A program made the position numbers and the translations under genes. From contig NC_081552.1 in assembly GCF_963082655.1 (NCBI RefSeq), positions 124,286,458 through 124,350,457 on the forward strand: a stretch of 64,000 nt of DNA. Reading direction: 5' to 3'. Positions within the stretch are counted from its first letter, which is position 1. The number at the start of each line of letters is the position of its first letter. The notes beneath the pieces are model-generated. The model did no database searches. It had not been told where the DNA came from and worked only from the letters and a program-made list of their open reading frames with translations. Source of the DNA: Stomoxys calcitrans. Lineage: Eukaryota; Arthropoda; Insecta; Diptera; Muscidae. Positions 45,570 through 58,014 of the stretch are shown here, piece by piece.

Positions 45570-45765
45570 GTAAGTACTATTTGCATAAATCATGAGTATA
45601 CGCACCATTGATTCGTTCTGCCAAAACCACTTATTTATTGTCACTTGATTCGAAATCGAAAGTTAGTGGTTTTGGCAGTTAATATTTGATTTGAGTTTTT
45701 AAACTTGTACACCAAACACGAAGTGTTATATAGTTACTAACATACTTGTATTTAATTAATTTCAG
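45570..45765 (+). other. zfh2: zfh2 intron of 196 bp
   Basis: GTAAGT donor at 45570 and TTAATTTCAG acceptor ending at 45765. Removing it restores one continuous frame (phase 2 to phase 2). The intron holds no repeat that I recognise. Confidence 0.85.
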
Positions 45766-45947
45766 ATGCGAAATGATTTTGAATACAGCACGTCTAAATA
45801 CAAGTACACAACAATCAACCCGTAATTCTTGCAAAACACTAAAATGCCCGCAATGCAATTGGCATTACAAATATCAAGAGACTTTAGAAATTCACATGCG
45901 AGAAAAACATCCTGACGGCGAGTCGGCTTGCGGTTACTGTTTGGCAG
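45766..45947 (+). CDS. zfh2: zfh2 exon with the [10 protein letters not shown] zinc finger
   Basis: A 182-nt exon carrying a canonical C2H2 finger (CX2CX12HX4H, core CPQC...HMREKH at about 45842-45912) followed by a second Cys pair (CGYC). The [17 protein letters not shown] pattern is a hallmark of the ZFHX3/ZFHX4/zfh2 family. There it lies just before the QQHPRLARGE segment, and that segment is exactly what opens the next exon here. The donor is CAG/GTAATG at 45948; the exon ends in phase 1. Readthrough past the donor soon meets a stop, so the splice is needed. Confidence 0.9.
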
Positions 45948-46142
45948 GTAATGTGTTTCATAAAATTAAAATGAACTCTTTCCAAATTGTGGCTAAAGAA
46001 ATAAAGCATTTGCTATAAAATAAGAAATGCGTATTTATAGCAATTTTTGTCGTATATTCTTTTATTTAAAGCATGACATGATTTAAGTATACATTTTGTG
46101 TAATGGTATTTTAAATCGTTAAATATTATAATAATACAATCA

Positions 46143-46400
46143 ACAAGAACCACAAGTTAGGTTCGGCGGGGTAAATCTTATTTACCCTCGACTATACCTA
46201 TCGCATTTGCCGAGGAGATATCGATTTGGACCATTCATGACACGGTTATCGGAAGACTTAACAGAACACCAAGTGCAAAGTTTAAGCCAATTTGGGTCAC
46301 AATCGCGCTTTCTAGAGACCCAAAACGTCAAATCGGGGGATCGTTTCATTTGGGATCTATATCAGGACTACCCATTTGGACAATATTTGACATGGTTGTC
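46143..46400 (-). repeat. family H repeat, reverse, with hairpin-like end
   Basis: CACAAGTTAGGTTCGGCGGGGTAAATCTTATTTACCCTCGACTATACC recalls the family A/B end, but units are different (GATTTGGACCATTCATGACACGGTTATCGG; AAACGTCAAATCGGGGGATCG). Single copy here. Confidence 0.45.
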
Positions 46401-46660
46401 GGACTTCGCAACAAGTTGTGGCACCACACTTCTATTTGGCGCTTGACACTTGTGCTGCGACCGAGTCCTCCTCTGATGCTTTCCCAGCTATTGCTGTCGA
46501 TGTACCTTCTTTACCGCTAACCCACATATTGAGGCTAATCCAACCGAATGACGAATTAATATTCACCCCAATTCAATTCAATTATACCAACCCTCTAGGC
46601 TTCATGGATAAAAATTTCTCAGAAAAGATTGCAGCAACAAATAATATATCGTCTCCTTAA
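46401..46660 (+). other. ORF fragment related to 21990-22110
   Basis: Open stretch (46418-46660) with PHFYLALDTCAATESSSDAFPAIAVDVPSLPL, similar in order and spacing to the plus-strand fragment near 22000. It lies in a zfh2 intron and has no splice signal tying it to the gene. Confidence 0.4.
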
Positions 46661-46795
46661 TGCAGAACCAGTGGGGTCTGCACTATGGTTCCAATGACCT
46701 ATTTTTGGCCAAAAGTAAAAATGGAGTTTTGACATATTTTTAGTTTATTCCAATAGAAAACACTAATAAATGGGAGAAACAACAGTTTTTATTTT

Positions 46796-47809
46796 AACAA
46801 GTAAAAGCGTGCTAAGTTCGGTCGGTCCGAATCTTATATAGCCTCCACAATGGATCGCATTTGCCGAGTTATTTTCCCGGCATCTCTTCTTAAGCAAAAA
46901 AGGATATAAGAAAAGATTTGTCCTGCTATTAGAGGGATATCAAGATATGGCCCGGTTTGGACCACAATTAAATTATATGTTGGAGACCTGTGTAAAATGT
47001 CAGCCAATTCAAATAAGAATTGCGCCCTTTGGGGGCTCAAGAAGTAAAATAGAGAGATCGATTTATATAATAAACACGTTTGTTGATGGTCATGAGAGGA
47101 TCCGTCGTACAAAATTTCAGGCAAATCGGATAATAATTGCGACCTCTAGAGGATCAAGAAGTCAAGATCTCAGATCGGTTTATATGGCAGCTAAATCGTG
47201 TTATGAACCGATTTGAACCATACTTGGCACAGTTGTTGAAAGTAAGAATAAAAAACGTCATGCAATATTTCAGCCAAATCGGATTGGAATTGCGCCCTCT
47301 AGAAGCTCAAGAAGTCAAGTCCCTAGATCTGTTTATATGACAGCTATATCAGGTTTCGAAATGATTTGAACCATACTTGGCACAGTTGTTGGATATCATA
47401 ACAAAATACTTCGTGCGAAAATTCAATCAAATCGGATAAGAATTGCGCACTCTAGAGGCTCAAGAATTCAAGACCCAAGATCGGTTTATATGGCAGCTAT
47501 ATCAAAACATGGACCGATATGACCCATTTACAATACCAACCGACCTACACTAATAAGAAGTATTTGTGCAAAATTTCAAGCGGCTAGCTTTACTCCTTCG
47601 GAAGTTAGCGTGCTTTCGACAGACAGACGGTCAGACGGACGTACTGAGAGACGGACGGACAGACGGAAGGACATGGCTAGATCGACATAAAATGTCGCGA
47701 CGATCAAGAATATATATACTTTATGGGGTCTCAGGCGAATATTTCGACAAGTTACAAACAGAATGACGAAATTAGTATACCCCCCATCCTATGGTGGAGG
47801 GTATAAAAA
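46796..47809 (-). repeat. family A repeat, complete, in a zfh2 intron
   Basis: Starts TAACAAGTAAAAGCGTGCTAAGTTCGGTCGGTCCGAATC and ends CCATCCTATGGTGGAGGGTATAAAAAG. Four core units; the microsatellite is disturbed (GACAGACAGACGGTCAGACGG). Confidence 0.85.
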
Positions 47810-48322
47810 GTACAAAAAGGAAAAAAGAGATTTTATATGCAATTTTTAGACCTACGCGTCTCCTTTCACTTTTTTACAAAACTATCAGCTAAGGTCTGCC
47901 AAAACAATTATTTTTCAATGATTTTAAATACCTTAAAAATGGTTTTAATTTGGTTTTTGTTCCATAAAATGCAGATTTTTCGGCCGATTTTGATGAAAAC
48001 TTGGATTTTCTGTTTTTTGAAAACAGTACTTCCTTTAATTGGCTATGACAGAATATTTGTTATTGTAGCCGAACGTAGAATAGCGTTCCAAGCGCCTCGA
48101 TCTTCTGCGCTCATTTTAAAATCTCTGACACCAAGTTTCGAGGTGTCTCCCACAACTTGATCTTTCCATCGGGCTTTTGGTCTTCCCGGTTTGCGTGTAC
48201 CACCGTGTTTGCCTTCAAAAGACTTCTTTGCTGGAGCTTCTTCATCCATTCTGACAACATGACCTAGCCAACGCAGCCGTTGTGTTTTGATGCGTGTAAC
48301 TATGCTATCGTCGTCATACAGC

Positions 48323-49399
48323 TCATACAGCTCGTCGCCTATATTCTCCGTTAACGCAAACTGGTCCATATATTTTACGAAGAATCTTTCTCTCAAATAC
48401 TCCAAGCACTGCCTCATCTGCTTTCACAAGTACCCATGCTTCAGAACCACATAACAGCACGGGTAGTATCAGTGTCTTGTAAAGTGTAGTCTTCGTCTGT
48501 CGAGAGGTGGCCTTGTTTCTAAACTGCTTACTTAGTCCAAAGTAGCATCTGTTTGCCAGTATTATTCTTCGCTTTATCTCAAAACTGGTGTCATTCGTTT
48601 CGGTTATGGCGGTGCCGAGGTAGATAAAGTTACTGAGTATCTCAAAGTTGTGGTTCCCAACTTTCTCCATGTTCTTTATCTGCTCAGTTGTGCAAGGCTT
48701 TTTGGGAGTTGAAACCATCAATTTCGTCTTAACTCCGTTTACTGCCAGACCCATTTTCACTGACTCTCTTTCGATTCTTTCAAAGGCTGCAGTTACTACT
48801 TCCGGTGACCAACCTATGATATCGATATCGTCGGCATAGGCGAGTAGCATGTGCTCTTTTGTGATTAGTGTGCCATATCTATTCACATCTGCATCGCGTA
48901 TAATCTTCTCCAGCAGGATATTAAAGATATCACGCGAGAGGCTGTCTCCTTGTCTGAAACCTCGTTTGCTATTAAATGGTTCGGAGAGATTCTTTCCTAT
49001 TCTTACTGAGGAACGCATATCCGCAAGTGTCATCCTGCAGACTCTTATTAATTTTGAAGGGATACCAAACTCAGACATGGCTTCAAATACCTTTGAACGT
49101 AAAGGAGTATTGAAGGTGGTTTTGTAGTCAACAAAGAGATGGTAGGTGTTAATTTGTCTTTCTCGGGTCTTTTCCAGGATTTGGCGCAGTGTGAATATCT
49201 GGTCTAGGGTGGATTTACCTGGTCTAAAGCCGCATTGATAGGGCTCAATTATCTCAATGACTTTAGGTTTTAATCTTTCACACAGTACGCTCGAGAGTAT
49301 CTTGTATGCGATGGGGAGGAGACTTATTCCTCTGTAGTTGGCACATTCCGTCTTGTCTCCTTTCTTGTGTACGGGACAGTATGCTGAGGTTCCAATCAT
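48323..49399 (-). pseudogene. RTE-like reverse transcriptase ORF segment
   Basis: Open run of 358 codons with RT core motifs in order: PVHKKGDK, NYRGISLLP, YQCGFRPGKST, LFVDYKTTFNT (first Asp), GFRQGDSLS, and LLAYADDIDIIG with the two catalytic Asp. Catalytic residues are kept, so this domain looks undamaged inside a broken element. The upstream boundary is a frameshift; a TAG interrupts the conserved LICVIW-LEER join just before it. Confidence 0.8.
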
Positions 49400-49418
49400 C
49401 GGGTATGCGTTCTTCTAG

Positions 49419-51162
49419 CTAGATTACGCAGATAAGCTGATGCATACGCCTTATCAGCGTGTCGCCTCCGGTCTTAAATAGTTCAGCAGATGACCCGTCG
49501 GCTCCTGCTGCCTTGTTGTTCTTTACTCGGGTTACTGCCACTTGGACCTCATTCTGACTAGGAGGTAAACATTCTATACCATCATCAGGGATTGGTTCTG
49601 CGGTATCCTCTTCGCCGCCAACATCAGACACTAGCAGTTGGGTAAAATGTTCTTTCCATATCCTCAGCATGTTGTATGTGTCAGTTACCAGATTTCCTTC
49701 TTTGTCTCTGCAGAATGATGTGCCTGCACCAAAGCCATCGGTTTGGTGTTTAATTCTTTGATAGAATTTCCGGACTTCATTCTGACTCCTGTACATATCG
49801 CACTCACGTCTTTCCATTTCCTTTTTCATTTTACAGAATAGACGTTTCTCCTCTCTCCTTTTCTCCCTATACCTCTCCATCATCTTGCGCGTTTCTACTG
49901 ATTGCAGGGTTGCTCTATATGCCGCATTCTTGGCTTCAGTAGCATCTCGACACTCTTGGTCGTACCATGGTTTTCTTGAAGGTGGCTTCCGGTACCCAAG
50001 TACGGATTTCGCGGCATTTTCCATAGAGTGGGCAATAGTTTGCCACTGCGCCATTATATCATAGGAACAAGGAGTGCTTTCATGAAGCAGTTGGGTCAGT
50101 CGAGTGGAGTATGCCACTGCAATTTGTTGTGTTTGCAGCTTTTCAATGTCCAGCTTCCCTACAGTGTCAGATCGTACTTTCCTCGCCATGTTCAAACGTG
50201 TGCGAACCTTTGCTGCAACGAGGTAATGATCCGAATCTATATTCGCTCCACGGATTGATCGTACATCTAACACACTTGATGAATGCCTTCCATCTATCAC
50301 AACGTGATCAATTTGGTTTCTCATGTTTTGATCGGGTGACAGCCATGTGGCTTTGTGAATATTTTTATGTTGAAATCTGGTGCTACTAACTACCATGTTT
50401 TTTGCCGCGGCGAAATCTATCAGCCTCAACCCATTACTGGACGTTATCTCGTGGAGGCTAAACTTTCCGACTGTTGGACCAAAAATGTCTTCCTTCCCTG
50501 TTTTTGCAATAAAATCTCCCAGAACGATTTTAATATCATGGGCGGGACAGCGGTCATATTCTCTCTGTAGGCGCTCGCAGAAAATATCCTTGGTCTGCTC
50601 GTCTTTGTCTTCCGTCGGGGCATGGACACAAATAAGGCTGATGTTGAAGAATTTGGCTTTTATGCGGATCGTGGCTAGTCTTTCATCCACCGGAGTAAAG
50701 CTGGAGACAAGGTGTTTCAGTCTCCGACTAACCACAAATCCACAGCCAAATTCATGCCTCGTGTTATGGCAGCTATAGTATAGTTTGTCACCGTTTGGTG
50801 TTGTTCCCAGTCCATCGCACTTCCTGTAAGGCGGTAATATCTGCCTTGTACTTCTCTAATACATCCGCCAGCGCGTATACTGCACCTTCTCTATAAAGAG
50901 TGCGGACATTCCAGGTGCAGATCCGCAAATCATGGTCCTTTTCTCGTTTGGGTGGGTCGTCAACGTTGGGGTGTCCGTTTTTACTACTCCTTTGTTTCTC
51001 ATAGTAGTTCTCAGTTTTATGGGGGCGGATTACTGGCCCAGCGCCCCAACCGCATGGGTTTTGTGGGATTGCACACGTATCCCACGTTGTGGCGAGCCGC
51101 TTGCTCCAAGATCCGACGCTCGCCGCCAGCCGCTCCTGGGAACAGTCGCTGATGTTGGCCAT
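49419..51162 (-). pseudogene. RTE-like AP endonuclease and linker, frameshifted
   Basis: Two open runs separated by a one-base shift near 50790. The first (51162-50788) carries the endonuclease N-terminus with WNVRTL and LQEVRW. The second (50735-49419, open upstream to the shift) carries HAPTEDKDE, GDFIAKTGKE, NQIDHVVIDGRH and SDHYLV, the later AP-endonuclease motifs with the Asp/His active-site residues, then a basic, Arg/Lys/Glu-rich linker leading to the RT. Confidence 0.75.
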
Positions 51163-51472
51163 TGGTTATTTAAAGGCGTCAATAACTCGCCTTGTCATCT
51201 CGAGTATCATTGGCACTCAGTATTTAATTAAGAGCCAGTGCCACATGACTCCTCACTGAGACTCTCCTCTCGAAAATCCCTGACTGCCCGCGGCCGCATT
51301 ATCAGCTACTCCGCATAAAAATGGAGCTTTCCACCATCCGCAACCTGTGGACGCGCCCGGTAGCTTTCAGCTGAGGTTCCCGTGATAACGATGGGCACCA
51401 CACAAGTCGGAGCTCAAAGTTCCAGCCTGTGTGGTGCTCATAGTTATCCCGTATCGGCCGGGAAAACAGTAA

Positions 51473-53015
51473 GTGGTTTTAATATGGCTTACTTAGTTTA
51501 AAATTTTGCATAGATTCCATACAAATTGAATCACAATTTATAAATTTTTTGGATATACAACCAAAACTTTGCCCCAATTTTATCCAAAATCTGATTTTTA
51601 GCTTGTTAAAATATGTTCCAAAAATAATAATATTTTGGTCTCCTGTTGACAACTCTGTCATTTGTTTATTTCACTACCGCTTTTGTAGTGCGAGTAAATA
51701 GACGAATCTATTTTTAATTAAATAATTAATTATACCAGACTTGTAGTTAGTTGCAATTGTGCTGTAAATAAATTGTATTAAATCAAATTTTTAAGGGTTA
51801 CGCTTTTAATACCTACAAAGATATGCGTTGTTAGAACCAAAGTTTGCATACATAATTTAATTTTAACAAAGCGGTAAAAATTAAGCACTGAAAAGAACCA
51901 AAAACATATTTTATTAACTATTTGTAATCGTCCATATACTTTGTCGGTTGAACGTGCTGCCTGCCTAAAAAAGCTTTTTCAAATCCAGAATAGCACACCC
52001 TATATTATTAACAAGGTGGCCAATTCAAGCATTTTCTGAAAGCTTATATATTCTAATTGTTAAACGATCAGACTTCTAGCTTCAAAGTTATAAAGGCTTT
52101 AAATAAAATGCTGAAATCGTTTTGGACAGAAAAACTGAGGTTGAGACCACAGTGCACGGCGTAGGACACAACTTCTTTGGAAATATTGAGATATTCAAGG
52201 CAGCCAAAGTTTAGTGCGAATGCCTGATCTTCCAGTCGGTAGATGAAGGATTGGGATTGCAGACCCGTAGTCTGACATGTATTGATTGGGGATCTGATTC
52301 ATTCTTGAAATGAGATATCTAACTTCTTTATGGCACTATCGTGTTCGTTGTTCACTAACAAATATTAGTTTTAATCGGCCCCTATACCAGACTGCATCTT
52401 TATAATTCTGAGGAGGTTCTGGCAATTCCACCCATGACATTCAAGCGATCATCCCACTTCACATTATCCAAGGTATGCAGCACTTTTCTTCTCTTTAATT
52501 AATATCGCTATACCCCTATTAACAATGTGTCCTTAACGATGTTAGCAAATGACCTTGGACCCGCAATACTACTGTTCGACTTAGTTCTCTGCTGAACGTT
52601 ACAGCATTAGGACATGTTGACTCAGGAATAGCCTGGCCAGCTTCTTTTGTCGGAGCTAATGGGGTAGCCAAATGGCGAAAATAAGATTGGAGTGAACTTG
52701 TCCTCAACATCCGAACCAAGTGTTTTCGCCAGAAATATTTGCCTGTCGAATAATGGAGTTTGGCGTTGCCATCCCGAGTGGATGGAAAATTTCTGTGTAA
52801 ATACGTACACAGAAAATTTTGGATTTTTCTTATCGATTATGATAACGAGCTAAAGAACCAAAACTTTAAAACAAAGACGATTTTAAGATAAATTTAAATT
52901 TACGATTCAAAGATAAATTTAACTTCCTATTTATTAACGGACAGGATTATCCGTTTCAAACTTCGATCGCTTAGAAATTCTTATTTCACTTTACAGATGT
53001 CAACACAACTATTAT
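51473..53015. other. zfh2 intron sequence without recognised element
   Basis: Right flank of the antisense RTE-like element. No convincing ORF. Parts near 52140-52800 have higher GC and codon-like stretches with many stops, possibly an old unrecognised LINE. Confidence 0.4.
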
Positions 53016-53997
53016 TTTTGTACCCACCACCAAAGGATGGGGAATATACATTTTGTCATTCCGTTTGCAACACATCGAAATATCCATTTCCGACCCTATA
53101 AAGATAAAGTCACGCTACAGTCTTTAAAAAGCTGAAACATTGAACAGATTCTTTTTTTGTCCATAAGCAATTTAAGTTCCAAGATGGGCAATATCGGACT
53201 ATATCTTGATATAGTCCGCATATAGACCGATCCGCCGATTTAGGTTCTTAGGCCCATATAAGCCACATTTATTATCCGATTTTTCTGGAATTTGGGACAG
53301 TGAGTTGTGTTAGGCCCTGCGACATCTTCTTCATATACCAAATACACCGATATCTCGATTTAAAGTTTTGGGCCCATAAATAGCGCATTTATTGTCCGAT
53401 GTCGCCGAAATTTGGGACAGTGAGTTAAATTAAGCCCCTCGACATACTTCTGCAATATGGCAAAGATCGGTCCAGATTTGGATATAGCTGTCAAATAGAC
53501 CGATCTCTGGATTTAAGGTCTAGGACCCTTAAAAGGCGCATTTATTGTCCGATGTCGCCGAAGTTTGGGACAGTGAGTTGTGTTAGGCCCTTCGACATTC
53601 TTCTTCAATTTGGCTCAGATCTGTCCAGATTTGGATATAGTTGCCGTAGAGGCCGAACTCTCGATTTAAGGTTTTGGGGCCATAAAATGCGCATTCTTTG
53701 TCCGATTTCGCCAAAATTTGGGACAGTGAGTCGTGTTAGGCTCTTCGACATTTATCTGAAACTTGGCCCAAATCGGCCCAGATTTGGATATAGCTGCCAT
53801 ATAGACCGATATCTCGATTAAAAGTTTTGGCCCCATAAAAGGCGCACTTATAATCCGATATCACTGAAATTTGACACAGTGACTTATGTTAGGCTTTTCG
53901 AAATCCGTGTCGTATATGGTTCAGATCGGTTTATTTTCAGATAAAAAAAGTCCAATATTTTGTTATACACAGTTGAACAATGACTTATACAAATTCT
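53016..53997 (+). repeat. family B repeat, 3' end lost
   Basis: Head TTTTTGTACCCACCACCAAAGGATGGGG, CCGACCCTATAAAG, a microsatellite region deleted, then five or six core units. It stops after GTTGAACAATGACTTATAC, just short of the hairpin end, where a family A piece begins. Inside a zfh2 intron. Confidence 0.8.
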
Positions 53998-54338
53998 TTT
54001 TATACCCTCCACCACAGGAAGTGGGTTTACTAATTACGTCATTCCATTTGTAACACCTCGAAATATTCGTCTAAGACTTTAAGTCGATCTATAACGGTAC
54101 GGTATGATTTTCAACAACTGTGCTAAGTATGGACTAAATCAGTCCATATCCTTATATAGCTGCCATATAAACCGATCTTCCAATTTGACTTTCTGAACCG
54201 AAGGCGCAATTATTATTCAATTTGCCTGAAATTTTCGAGGTGATATTTTTTATTACATGTAGTTCATGACAAGTACGATCATGACAAAATCGGTCAACAA
54301 CTACATATAGTTCAAACTTTGCACGTTTTTTCTTGTTT
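53998..54338 (+). repeat. decayed family A repeat
   Basis: Head TTTTTATACCCTCCACCACAGGAAGTGGG directly behind a truncated family B repeat, one core unit, and a worn end (GCACGTTTTTTCTTGTTT). The microsatellite and hairpin are gone. Confidence 0.7.
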
Positions 54339-54882
54339 AAACTTAGCATCTTTGCCTAAAAAAACTTGTTATTTAAAGACAGCCCTATTTCTAACTCTAG
54401 TTTACGTCTTCAACTAAGATTAGCTGTCGTCTTGTCCTAAAGTCAATTTCCTAACTTTCAACGATATTTTTAATTTCATATAAGATTTTTGTCTTTAATA
54501 ACAAGTCGCAAAGTTAGGGATCTATTAACCTACCATTTGAACCAAAAGAATCCTTAGTACCAACAAAAATATTGTTCACCAAAGGAAATGTTTGGAAAAT
54601 TGGTCATCTTTAAATTAAATTTGCTTTTGAATCGAATATTTAAAATTAGGAAAAACATATTTTCAGTGTATCTATTATTATGTTCAGAGATAATCCTACG
54701 GAGTGAAGAAAAACACGTCCGCCCTACTCAACCGTTCAACAATGTTAAAACAACAGTTAAAAGAGAATAACTAATTTATATATATTTTTTTTTAAATTTT
54801 GCTACGAATTGCGTTGCCTAAAAACATTCAGCACAGAAAATATTTTTGTATTAATCAACATAAAACATGTATTGTTTTTTAG
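54339..54882 (+). other. unique intron end before the zfh2 multi-finger exon
   Basis: AT-rich, no repeat recognised. It includes the acceptor region with a TTTTTTTTT run at about 54784-54793 and ATTGTTTTTTAG at the exon border. Confidence 0.6.
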
Positions 54883-56538
54883 GCCAACAACACCCAAGAT
54901 TAGCAAGGGGAGAATCATACTCCTGCGGATATAAGCCATATCGCTGCGAAATTTGTAATTATTCGACAACCACTAAAGGCAATCTTTCCATACACATGCA
55001 ATCCGATAAACATTTGAATAACGTCCAGGAACTAAACAGTTCACACAGTATTGTGGCTGCGGCTACCTCCGCTAATGGAATTGTAAAATTGGATAACACT
55101 GCAACAAACTACATACACCAATACAACATGATACGCCAACATCGTCCTCAAATTACTCTTTCCAATTGTGAGGGTGAAAGTAAATCCCTTCGTTCTTCTG
55201 AGTCTGAAGCAAAGGTACTGAAGAATGCTCCAAGCCTTAACGAATTAGGGTTTAGACCTAATCCGTCCTTCAGGTGTGACATGTGTAATTATGAGACTGC
55301 CGTAGCCCGAAACTTGAGAATTCATATGACCAGTGATAAGCATACGCAAAACCTAACGATATTGCAAAATAACATCAAACAAATGCAGGCCCTGTCGGTA
55401 CTTCAACAACAGCAACAACAGCACAACCATAAACAATTGGGTGAGCAAATCATAGAAAATATCAGTGATCGACAATTTTCAAATTTGCCATACAACCAAG
55501 AGATAATGATGCACCTATTGCACCAAAATTCTGCATCTACAATAAAATTGTGCTCCGATAAGGATGTGACATTAATTAATACGGAAGACAAACAACAACT
55601 TGAATTTAACTCGGGTTATGGTGTGATACAAGAAGATTCTTCGGCTTTGACATCACTTAGTATAGAGCTCCCCTTCAGAAGAAACGACTGGCCTACAGAA
55701 TATTTCAGTTGCTTAATATGTGAAAATTTCAGCACCAATGACATTGATGAACTTAACCAACACTTGACTCTTGATCGATCTAGTCAATTTTCTCCAATGG
55801 TTGAATCCAAACAGTCAACCAAATACAATTTCAACGATCGGTCATCGCCACCTTCGTGCGTATGGTCGGAAATCATGACCGTTCAAAATAACAATTATAT
55901 TTGTTTCCTCTGCAAATACAAGACCAATCTTAGAGCAAACTTCCAGTTACACAGTAAAACCGATAAACATCTGCAGAAATTAAATTTCGTCAATCATCTG
56001 CGGGAGGGGGGCATACACAACGAGAATAAGTTAAAATACTACCAACAGCAACACCATCAGAAGGGAATATATCCCATGCAAATTAAATGCAATTGCTGCG
56101 ATTTTTTCTCGAATTCCATCCAACAATTGAAAGTACATACAAAGAATCCCCATCACGACACTATGAGAGTAACATTCCAATACCTAAATGAACTATTGCG
56201 AAAGGAAATCAACAACACTGCTATGGATAATTCGGGAGGCGACGATAAGTCCGTGGAAGGTGCTGAGAATCCTTACCTAGCAAGCAAATGGAATGGAAAG
56301 AAGGGATTATACTGTAAATTGTGTAATATAACATTGCATTCCCTGATCAATATGATTCATCACATTAAGGCTTTGCATTATTTGCAAATTGACAATATAA
56401 TTCGTATGGATGAAAACGATGAACAGCGATCTGAGTGTCGATTGGATGACATCTTTAAGTTATGTGACGTAGATCAGTCGGATAAAAATATCCAAAATGG
56501 AGCCTCTCGTGACTTTAGTTTCACATCTACAGACCCAG
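54883..56538 (+). CDS. zfh2: zfh2 multi-zinc-finger exon
   Basis: A 1,656-nt exon encoding about 552 residues. It opens with the conserved QQHPRLARGESYSCGYKPYRC segment and contains, in order: finger CEIC...HMQSDKH (about 54945-55013), finger CDMC...HMTSDKH (55275-55343), a polyQ tract (about 55400-55425), a degenerate finger lacking the last His (55708-55780), finger CFLC...HSKTDKH (55903-55971), finger CNCC...HTKNPHH (56090-56157) and finger CKLC...HIKALH (56312-56378). Most fingers have CX2CX12HX5H spacing, the SDKH/TDKH type seen in ZFHX3/4. The exon ends at a CAG/GTAATA donor (56539) in phase 1; readthrough would stop after a few hydrophobic residues. The homeodomains expected for zfh2 are not in the window. 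The protein is expected to be a nuclear transcription factor. Confidence 0.92.
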
Positions 56539-56807
56539 GTAATATAATGAACTATTTTTTCTTTTGATTCCAATATTTTAGCGATCGGTTCACGAATACA
56601 CATTCCACCGGGGGTGTAGTATCTTAAAGGGAATCCATTTGGTGATTGTGGTAGAATTTTCCAACCATTTAAACTTTTTTGAAACACCCTCGACTTACTT
56701 TCGATTGATCTTTATAATGTAAACATGACATTTTACGAAAATACTCATATATTGAAACTGATCCATAAAGCTGTTATTACACGATAAGACTTGTCATATG
56801 GAATTTA

Positions 56808-57983
56808 AACAAGTAAAAGCGTGCTAAGTTCGGCCGGGCCGAATCTTATATACCCTCCACCATGGATCGCATTTGTCGAGTTCTTTTCCCGCCATCTCTT
56901 CTTAGGCAAAAAAAAGGATATAAGAAAAGATTTGCTCTGCTATTAGAGCGATATCAAGATATGGACCGGTTTGGACCACAATTAAATTATATTATGTTAG
57001 AGACCTGTGTAAAATGTCAGCCAATTCGGATAAGAATTGCGCCCTTTGTGGGCTCAAGAAGTAAAATAGAGAGATCGATTTATATGGAGACTGTATCGGG
57101 CTATAGACCGATTCAGACCATAATAAACACGTATGTTAATGGTCATGAGAGAATCCGTCGTACAAAATTTCAGGCAAATCGGATAATAATTGCGACCTCT
57201 AGAGGCTCAAGAAGTCAAGATCCCAGATCGGTTTATATGGCAGTTATATCAGGTTATAAACCGACTTGTACTTTATTTGACATAGTTGTTGAAAGTAACA
57301 ATAAAAAACGTCTTGCGAAATTTTAGCCAAATCGGATAGGAATTGCGCCCTCTAGAAGCTCAAGAAGTCAAGTCCCCAGATCTGTTTATATGACAGCTAT
57401 ATCAGGTTATGGACCGATTTGAACCATATTTGGCACAGTTGTTGGATATCATAACAAAATACTACGTGCCAAAATTCATTCAAATTGGATAAGAATTGCG
57501 CCCTCTAGAGGCTCAAGAAGTCAAGACCCAAGATCGGTTTATATGACAGCTATATAAGGTTATGGACCGATTTGAGCCATACTTGGCACAGTTGTTGGAT
57601 ATCGTAACAAAACACGTCGTGCAAAATTTCATTCCAATCGGATAAGAATTGTGCACTCTAGAGGCTCAAGAAGTCAAGACCCAAGATCGGTTTATATGGC
57701 AGCTATATCAAAACATGGACCGATATGGCCCATTTACAATATCAACCGACCTACACTAATAAGAAGTATTTGTGCAAAATTTCAAGCGGCTAGCTTTACT
57801 CCTTCGGAAGTTAGCGTGCTTTCGACGGACGGACGGACGGACGGACATGGCTAGAACGACATAAAATTTCACGACGATCAAGAATATATATACTTTATGG
57901 GGTCTCAGACGAATATTTCGAGTAGTTACAATCAGAATGACGAAATTAGTATACCCCCCATCTTATGGTGGAGGGTATAAAAA
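56808..57983 (-). repeat. family A repeat, complete
   Basis: Starts AACAAGTAAAAGCGTGCTAAGTTCGGCCGGGCCGAATC and ends CCATCTTATGGTGGAGGGTATAAAAA. Five to six core units and a GACGGACGGACGGACGGAC microsatellite. It begins 270 bp after the zfh2 donor at 56539. Confidence 0.85.
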
Positions 57984-58014
57984 TTGGAACTCTGAAAGTA
58001 GTACACATCAATTG

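Larger units (their letters stand above)
48029..51462 (-). mobile_element. near full-length RTE-like LINE, antisense in a zfh2 intron
   Basis: A 3,434-bp element flanked by a perfect 10-bp duplication (GAAAACAGTA at 48019-48028 and 51463-51472). The 5' end is at the right. Reading the minus strand there is a 5' leader, an AP endonuclease start (DLRICTWNVRTLYREGAVY, ALQEVRW near 50800-50950), the endonuclease body and linker (open 50735-49419), RT (open 49399-48323, with KAAGADG, YRGISLLPIAYKI, FRPGKSTLDQIF and AYADDIDIIG) and a C-terminal LGHVVRMDEEAPAKKS tail. The length and domains fit the RTE clade. Breaks are a one-base frameshift near 50790, a stop and frameshift near 49400-49417, and another near 48350. 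It is therefore recent enough to keep its duplication but no longer coding intact. Confidence 0.85.
45948..54882 (+). other. zfh2: zfh2 intron of 8.9 kb packed with transposons
   Basis: The donor at 45948 and a TTGTTTTTTAG acceptor ending at 54882 bracket 8,935 bp. Splicing joins a phase-1 G to GC and gives the family-conserved GQQHPRLARGE junction. Within it lie a family H piece, a family A repeat, a 3.4-kb antisense RTE-like LINE, a family B repeat and a truncated family A piece. More than half of the intron is therefore recognisable mobile DNA. Confidence 0.88.

Noticed and set aside
50028..50778. Plus-strand frames across the LINE at 48029-51462
   Set aside because: Antisense shadows of the endonuclease and linker coding strand.
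54867..54882. ATG at 54867 as the start of a separate zinc-finger gene
   Set aside because: The 16 bases before 54883 contain the intron end TTGTTTTTTAG, and splicing from 45947 gives the family-conserved junction.
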